Part shown: in pieces, positions 5,819 through 9,739 of the stretch
Position numbering within the stretch: the stretch's first letter is position 1
How the letters are laid out: the number at the start of each line of letters is the position of its first letter
From: Bacillota bacterium
GTDB taxonomy: Bacteria; Bacillota; Clostridia; Christensenellales; UBA1242
Direction: 5' to 3'
Length of the DNA stretch: 9,739 bases
Assembly (NCBI GenBank): GCA_009780625.1
Contig: WQZR01000039.1
Span: 1 to 9,739, forward strand
Translations under genes and position numbers: made by a program
The notes under the pieces: generated by a model
Seen by the model: only the letters and a program-made list of their open reading frames with translations
The model's database searches: none
What the model was told of the DNA's origin: nothing

Positions 5819-5827
5819 TTGTCGAAA
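5819..5827 (+). promoter_or_regulatory. Spo0A-binding box (0A box)
   Basis: TTGTCGAAA matches the TGNCGAA consensus of Spo0A boxes and lies about 153 bases upstream of the spo0A start. A weaker match, TTTTCGAAT, sits 30 bases closer to spo0A at 5789-5797. Both face away from spo0A. Confidence 0.55.
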
Positions 5828-5857
5828 AGTTGGGATTATAATTGCTTCAAAATACCT

Positions 5858-5894
5858 AAAATAAAATCTCCCCCAAAACGGGAGTTTTTATTTT
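5858..5894. terminator. Orphan terminator-like hairpin upstream of sbcD
   Basis: Bases 5858-5872 pair with 5880-5894: CTCCC/GGGAG next to a seven-base loop, a T-T mismatch, then nine A-T pairs (AAAATAAAA against TTTTATTTT). The outer arms supply a U-rich tail on either strand. No gene ends here, so it may close a short RNA, insulate the two divergent units, or act on a transcript starting at the TATAAT at 5837. Confidence 0.6.
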
Positions 5895-5921
5895 GAAAGG
5901 GGTATATATAAAGGTTAAAAT
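5893..5921 (+). promoter_or_regulatory. Sigma-A-type promoter of sbcDC
   Basis: TTGAAA (5893-5898) and TAAAAT (5916-5921) are separated by the optimal 17 bases. Transcription would start near 5928, giving a leader of about 40 bases before the sbcD ATG at 5969. The -35 overlaps the end of the hairpin. Confidence 0.65.
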
Positions 5922-5968
5922 GGAAGTAAATATCATAATGAGATATAACTTTATATTTGGGAGAAATT

Positions 5969-7108
5969 ATGAAAATACTACACACAGCTGATTGGCACCT
6001 TGGCAAAAAGGTGAATGGCATCAGCAGGCTTGACGAGCAAAAAGCAATCTTGCAAGAACTTATAGGAATTGTTGAAAAGAATTCAGTTGACGTTGTTTTG
6101 GTCGCTGGAGATATTTTTAATGTTTCAACTGCACCGCAAGAAGTTTATGAGTTGTTCTATGAAACTGTGCTTGCACTTTCAAATAGCGGAAACAGAGCGG
6201 TTATTGTAGTCAATGGAAACAACGACGAAGGCAGCCGTCTTACTGCAAGTAAACAGTTTGCAGAGCAGTTTAATATTTTTCTGATTGACAGCCTAGACTA
6301 TGAAGTGATTACAAGCATTCCAAAAGGAAAAGCAGTTCAAGTTTTGGATATTGGAAAAGGATATATAAAAATTGAAAAGGGTGGAGAGAGAGCAATTGTT
6401 TGCTATCTGCCATTCCCTTCTAGAAAACTTCTTTCTGAAGCAAAAATGCATGATGCAACAAAAGACGAAAAAATTAAGAAACTTATTGAAAGAAGCACAA
6501 TCAATTTTGAAGCAGGTGCTGTAAATATTTTCCTTTCGCACATTCAGGTTGAAGCAACTGCTGGAGATGATTCGAACCTTACACATAAATTTGATATTTC
6601 AGTTCTTCCAAAAAAAGCAGACTATGTTGCTCTTGGCGGTTTCCACGATATGGGGCAAGTTGAAGGAATGGACACGGTTTACTATTCTGGAAGCACAACA
6701 CAAATAAATCCAAAAGAACAACCAGAGAAATATGTGATTATTCTAAACACAGAAAACTCTAAGATTGTAAATAAAGAGTTTGTGAAAATAAAAAACGCAA
6801 GACGCATTGTGACATTCAGTGTAAAGAACTACGAAGACGCGCTTAAAAAACTTTCAGGAAACGAAGCGCACATCATTGAAATGTCTTTTGTTGAAGGAAC
6901 AATTTCAAAAGAGGAAATTTCAGAACTTAAAAAGAATTTCCAAAACATTGCACAGTTTAACATTCACACCAAACTGAACACAAAAACAGATAAACAAATA
7001 AGCGAGCTTTTGCCAACAACGGCATTCAGCGAGTTCCACCAAGAACAAACAGGTGAAAAGCCAAACGAGATTATGCAGGCAGTATTTAAGGAAATATTCA
7101 ATAAATAG
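5969..7108 (+). CDS. sbcD: SbcD (Mre11-type) with altered active site
   Basis: SbcD is the metal-dependent nuclease subunit of SbcCD, which cleaves DNA hairpins and protein-blocked ends. The 379 residues fit the family, with the phosphoesterase domain at about 1-250 and a capping domain behind. Motif I TADWHLGKK (D8, H10), motif II AGDIFN (D48) and motif IV LSHIQ (H191) are present. Motif III reads GNNDEGSR where GNHD is expected, so the catalytic His is N85; metal ligand N84 and D86 remain. Motif V reads ALGGFHDMGQ where ALGHxH is expected, so one metal-binding His is G224 while H226 remains. By Mre11 precedent the nuclease should be weak, lost or different. The ATG at 5969 has GGGAG five bases upstream. 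It is the first gene of an operon with sbcC. The frame is intact and sequence well kept, so it is not a pseudogene. Confidence 0.93.
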   Translation: MKILHTADWHLGKKVNGISRLDEQKAILQELIGIVEKNSVDVVLVAGDIFNVSTAPQEVYELFYETVLALSNSGNRAVIVVNGNNDEGSRLTASKQFAEQFNIFLIDSLDYEVITSIPKGKAVQVLDIGKGYIKIEKGGERAIVCYLPFPSRKLLSEAKMHDATKDEKIKKLIERSTINFEAGAVNIFLSHIQVEATAGDDSNLTHKFDISVLPKKADYVALGGFHDMGQVEGMDTVYYSGSTTQINPKEQPEKYVIILNTENSKIVNKEFVKIKNARRIVTFSVKNYEDALKKLSGNEAHIIEMSFVEGTISKEEISELKKNFQNIAQFNIHTKLNTKTDKQISELLPTTAFSEFHQEQTGEKPNEIMQAVFKEIFNK

Positions 7109-7123
7109 CGGCGAACCGCCGCT
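7107..7123 (+). repeat. GC-rich intercistronic hairpin
   Basis: AGCGGCG (7107-7113) and CGCCGCT (7117-7123) form a perfect seven-base stem with an AAC loop, starting in the sbcD stop codon. No T-run follows, so it is not a standard terminator. It may protect the upstream message or lower sbcC expression. It is strikingly GC-rich for this DNA. Confidence 0.65.
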
Positions 7124-7172
7124 GGAAATTTGCTTCGCGGGTGAATTGAGTAAAAAACAGGAGAGATGAGAA

Positions 7173-9739
7173 ATGAAACCAATTAGTATTGAAATGAAGG
7201 GGTTTAGCAGTTTTAAGAAAAAAACAATTGTTAATTTCGAACCGCTGACACAAACCGCTATATGGGGAATATTTGGGAAAACCGGAAGTGGAAAGAGTTC
7301 TATTCTGGACGGAATTTTCCTTTCTCTTTATAATAAGATTATAAGAAACAAACTCATCAAAGAAGTGATTAACCTCTCATCAAAAGAAAGTGAAGTTGTG
7401 TTTAATTTTAGTGTTCTTGAATACAACGAAGTTAGAAAGTTCTATAGAATTCAAAGAAACCACAAAATCGACAAAGACGGCAACCTGACACAAACTGCAA
7501 AGATGTGGCAGGTGCTTACAGATGGAGAAGAAATTCTTCTAGCAAACGGCGAAGAATTTGTGACAAACAAAGCAATCGAAATCATTGGTCTTACAGAAGA
7601 AGGGTTTAGGAGAACGGTTACACTTCACCAAGGTGAATATCACCAGTTCTTAAAAAGTAGCCCAGCATATCAAGCAAAAATTATTTCAGACCTTTTTGGT
7701 CTAAGTCAATACGGCGAAAAACTTCTTACAAACACGGTTATATATAAGAGTGAACTTGAAAAAGAAGAAAGTTTCCAACGTGGAAGACTTTCAGAATATG
7801 AAGCCCTTACACTTGCAGATATTATTGCAACAAAAAAACAAGCAACAGACACAGCACATGCTGCGAAGATTAAACAAGCAGAACACGAGATTATGCGTGT
7901 TGAAGTTCTACGAAAAGAAAAAGAACTTATTGTGCGTGAAGAAATGAACGAAGCACTTGAAGCACGTGCAAAGATGGATAAATCTAGAAAAGATTATGCA
8001 AAGGCAAAGAAAGAGTTGACTACTCTTAAAGTTGCAAAAAAATGTATTCCAAGTATTGAAAGACTAGACATTGAAAGATTCACTCTAAGAGAGAACGAAA
8101 CAAAACTTAAAGAAACAGACAAGAGACTTTTGGAAGTTTTGGAAAAAGCAACAATGCTTGGTGTGAAAAAAGAACAAGAGAAGACAACAAAGATGCTAGA
8201 GATTGCAGAGAAGGAAGCAAGAAAAGAGTTGCTTCTTAGAGCAGTTTCTGCAGAAGATTCAATTTTAGCTCTAGATAAAAAGAGAAAGAGACTTGAAGAG
8301 AAGAAAGAAGCACAGATTGCAAAAGTTAAAAAACTGGAATCTGTTTATACAATCAACGACGACGAACAACAAAAAGGAAACGAAGCGCTTCTTAAAATAA
8401 GAGAAGCACAAGAAAAACTTAGAGTGCCAGAAACAATTTTGGCAGACGCAAAGGAGTTTGATAAGCTTTCAAATGAAATAAGTCTATATGCTGGAAGAGG
8501 TCAATTCCTGGAAGAAAGACTTCAAGTTGTAAATGGAAAGCATTCCACAATTCTTGAGAAGTTGGTGGCGGATGATGAAAAGCTTGTTGTGATTGAAAGT
8601 GAAGTTAATAACCTAGAAGAAAGATTGAAAGAAGTTTCTGGAAAAGAAGCATTTGAAGAATCAATTATAAGTGCAAACAAAGACCACTATGGTCTTGTTA
8701 TGGGTGCACAAAACATTATGTTCGAAAAAGCAAGACAAAAAGAAATTGCAAAAGGTGCAGCAGAAGTTGAAACAATGCTTAGAGAACTGACAGAAAAAGA
8801 AAAAGGTCTAACAAGAAAGTTTGAAGACTATAACGCAGCATATAACAACCTAAGCGAAAGACGCGACAAACTTATTGAAGAAATTTTTGTTAAAGCAAGA
8901 ACTGCTGGTGGTGAAGCAAGCGAGGCGGTGTTTGAAGTTGAAAACATCAACGCGCGTGTTATTGAACTTCTAAACCTTAGAGACAAAACGCTTGCAGAAC
9001 TAAGTGGTGCAAAGATTTCAAAAGAGCACTATAAACTAGAAAAAACAAGATTGACTAACGAACTTATTGCAAGCGAGAAAGTTGTTTCTGCAATTGAAGC
9101 AGAGCACAATCTTCTTATCAACAAAGACGAAGCTCAAATTTTGGAAGTTATTGAAGCAAGCACAACGTTTAATAATGAACTTAGTAGCATTGTGAAAACA
9201 TTGTTTAGACTTAAAGAAAAGAAACTTGAGAAGGAAAAGCAATGTATCAAGAACTCCGCAGAACTTAATCAGATTGACAGCCAAAAAGATTTTGTTTCAA
9301 CAGAGATTGAGTTTAACCAAGAGATTTTAAAAGAGTTAAACAAGAAAAACGAAAAATTTGCAGTGTTGTTTGACAGTGTTGATTTGAAAGATTTAATTTC
9401 TGACATTGAAACAAAACGTAGACTAGAAGAAGAAGCAAAGAGAAAAGAAGCAGAAATTATGCAAATTCTTAACGCGGTGAACAAAGAAAGAGAAAAGAGC
9501 TTTGTTGCGTTCGAACTTGCAGGTGTTGATTTAAGACATATTGAAAACCAAATTGAAGTTGTCGTTGACGAAATCAAGGAACAAAGACAAATTGTGAACT
9601 TCAGTGGAACAAGAGAAAATGCAAGAACAGAACTTATGGAAGTTATTAATACACTTGATGCTCTAAAAATTTCTGTTGACAGAATCAACGAAGAAGATGC
9701 ACTTCTTATAAAAGAAGAAACAAGACTTAAACTTGAAAA
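7173..9739 (+). CDS. sbcC: SbcC (Rad50-type SMC-like ATPase), 3' truncated, no zinc hook seen
   Basis: SbcC is the ATPase subunit that, with SbcD, clamps and processes DNA ends. The first 855 residues are in the window with an intact frame; the gene runs off the right edge. The N-terminal half of the ATPase has Walker A GKTGSGKSS (35-43) and a Q-loop LHQGEYHQFL (Q153), followed by FGLSQYGEKLL. From about residue 195 on it is almost continuous coiled coil rich in Lys, Glu, Ala and Leu. SbcC proteins are usually about 1000-1150 residues with a CPxC zinc hook near the middle (about 500). Here only two Cys exist, C291 and C691, and no CxxC, so the canonical hook is absent unless the coil is far longer than normal. 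The C-terminal signature and Walker B lie beyond the window. The ATG has CAGGAGAG eight bases upstream and follows sbcD by 64 bases. Confidence 0.93.
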   Translation, partial: MKPISIEMKGFSSFKKKTIVNFEPLTQTAIWGIFGKTGSGKSSILDGIFLSLYNKIIRNKLIKEVINLSSKESEVVFNFSVLEYNEVRKFYRIQRNHKIDKDGNLTQTAKMWQVLTDGEEILLANGEEFVTNKAIEIIGLTEEGFRRTVTLHQGEYHQFLKSSPAYQAKIISDLFGLSQYGEKLLTNTVIYKSELEKEESFQRGRLSEYEALTLADIIATKKQATDTAHAAKIKQAEHEIMRVEVLRKEKELIVREEMNEALEARAKMDKSRKDYAKAKKELTTLKVAKKCIPSIERLDIERFTLRENETKLKETDKRLLEVLEKATMLGVKKEQEKTTKMLEIAEKEARKELLLRAVSAEDSILALDKKRKRLEEKKEAQIAKVKKLESVYTINDDEQQKGNEALLKIREAQEKLRVPETILADAKEFDKLSNEISLYAGRGQFLEERLQVVNGKHSTILEKLVADDEKLVVIESEVNNLEERLKEVSGKEAFEESIISANKDHYGLVMGAQNIMFEKARQKEIAKGAAEVETMLRELTEKEKGLTRKFEDYNAAYNNLSERRDKLIEEIFVKARTAGGEASEAVFEVENINARVIELLNLRDKTLAELSGAKISKEHYKLEKTRLTNELIASEKVVSAIEAEHNLLINKDEAQILEVIEASTTFNNELSSIVKTLFRLKEKKLEKEKQCIKNSAELNQIDSQKDFVSTEIEFNQEILKELNKKNEKFAVLFDSVDLKDLISDIETKRRLEEEAKRKEAEIMQILNAVNKEREKSFVAFELAGVDLRHIENQIEVVVDEIKEQRQIVNFSGTRENARTELMEVINTLDALKISVDRINEEDALLIKEETRLKLE

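Larger units (their letters stand above)
5667..5968. other. Divergent regulatory gap between spo0A and sbcD
   Basis: This 302-base stretch has no convincing gene. From left to right it holds the spo0A ribosome site, an AT-rich tract with an inverted repeat AAACATT (5759-5765) / AATGTTT (5775-5781), a degenerate (5789-5797) and a perfect (5819-5827) Spo0A box, an isolated TATAAT on the plus strand (5837-5842), a long terminator-like hairpin (5858-5894), and the sbcD promoter and leader. I found no clear spo0A promoter on the minus strand; TATATT at 5788-5783 is the best -10 but has no partner -35. Confidence 0.7.

Noticed and set aside
5915..5968. Earlier start codons for sbcD (ATG in the leader, TTG at 5957)
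   Set aside because: The ATG at 5969 gives the canonical MKILHTADWHLG beginning and has GGGAG at the right distance; the TTG lies before that site.
7166..7186. Short ATG frame just before the sbcC start
   Set aside because: Only six codons, out of frame with sbcC; the ATG at 7173 has the better spacing and matches the SbcC N-terminus.
7750..7947. 65-codon frame in sbcC
   Set aside because: Out-of-frame shadow of the coiled-coil coding sequence with no ribosome site.
9036..9688. Two minus-strand frames in sbcC
   Set aside because: They are the complement of a Lys/Glu-rich coiled coil, giving Ser/Phe/Leu-rich sequence with no plausible start signals.

Overview
The window looks like chromosomal DNA from an AT-rich, low-GC Gram-positive bacterium (Bacillota), most likely a spore-former-related lineage of Clostridia. 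The main reason is a clear Spo0A master sporulation regulator with its diagnostic C-terminal DNA-binding domain. AAGGAG-type ribosome sites and extended -10 promoters fit the same group. The gene order is not that of Bacillus or of well-known Clostridium species, so an uncultured clostridial lineage is plausible. No phage, transposase, CRISPR, tRNA or rRNA signal is visible.

Layout, left to right. (1) 8-754 (+): a small two-helix membrane protein, an intrinsic terminator, then a promoter and a 139-residue protein of two SH3/KOW-like segments. (2) 2474-780 (-): a ybaB/ebfC-dnaA operon that converges on the previous gene at a shared bidirectional terminator. DnaA is the replication initiator; its usual partners dnaN and an oriC with DnaA-box clusters are not here. 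(3) 2536-4799 (+): a tightly packed operon of an alpha-helical protein resembling putative immunity proteins, a six-helix membrane protein (Pr6Pr-like), recR, and a zinc-ribbon-like protein that appears to start at an AUA codon. It diverges from ybaB-dnaA at a compact, symmetric promoter. (4) 5666-4809 (-): spo0A, converging on the recR operon at another shared terminator. (5) 5667-5968: a 302-base regulatory gap with a perfect Spo0A box, an orphan terminator-like hairpin and a good sigma-A-type promoter for the next operon. (6) 5969-9739 (+): sbcD and sbcC (sbcC runs off the window), the bacterial Mre11-Rad50 pair, separated by a GC-rich hairpin.

The theme is chromosome upkeep: initiation (DnaA), nucleoid binding or recombination accessory (YbaB), recombination mediator loading (RecR), DNA end processing (SbcCD) and the switch to sporulation (Spo0A). 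The ancestral ybaB-recR adjacency seems to have been broken, leaving the two genes about 1.3 kb apart on opposite strands.

The most unusual observations are in SbcCD. SbcD lacks the catalytic histidine of the GNHD motif and the first metal-binding histidine of the GHxH motif, and the visible 855 residues of SbcC contain no CxxC zinc hook. This suggests a divergent or nuclease-altered SbcCD. The probable AUA start directly after recR and the back-to-back symmetric promoter, whose rightward transcript may be leaderless, also deserve a look.
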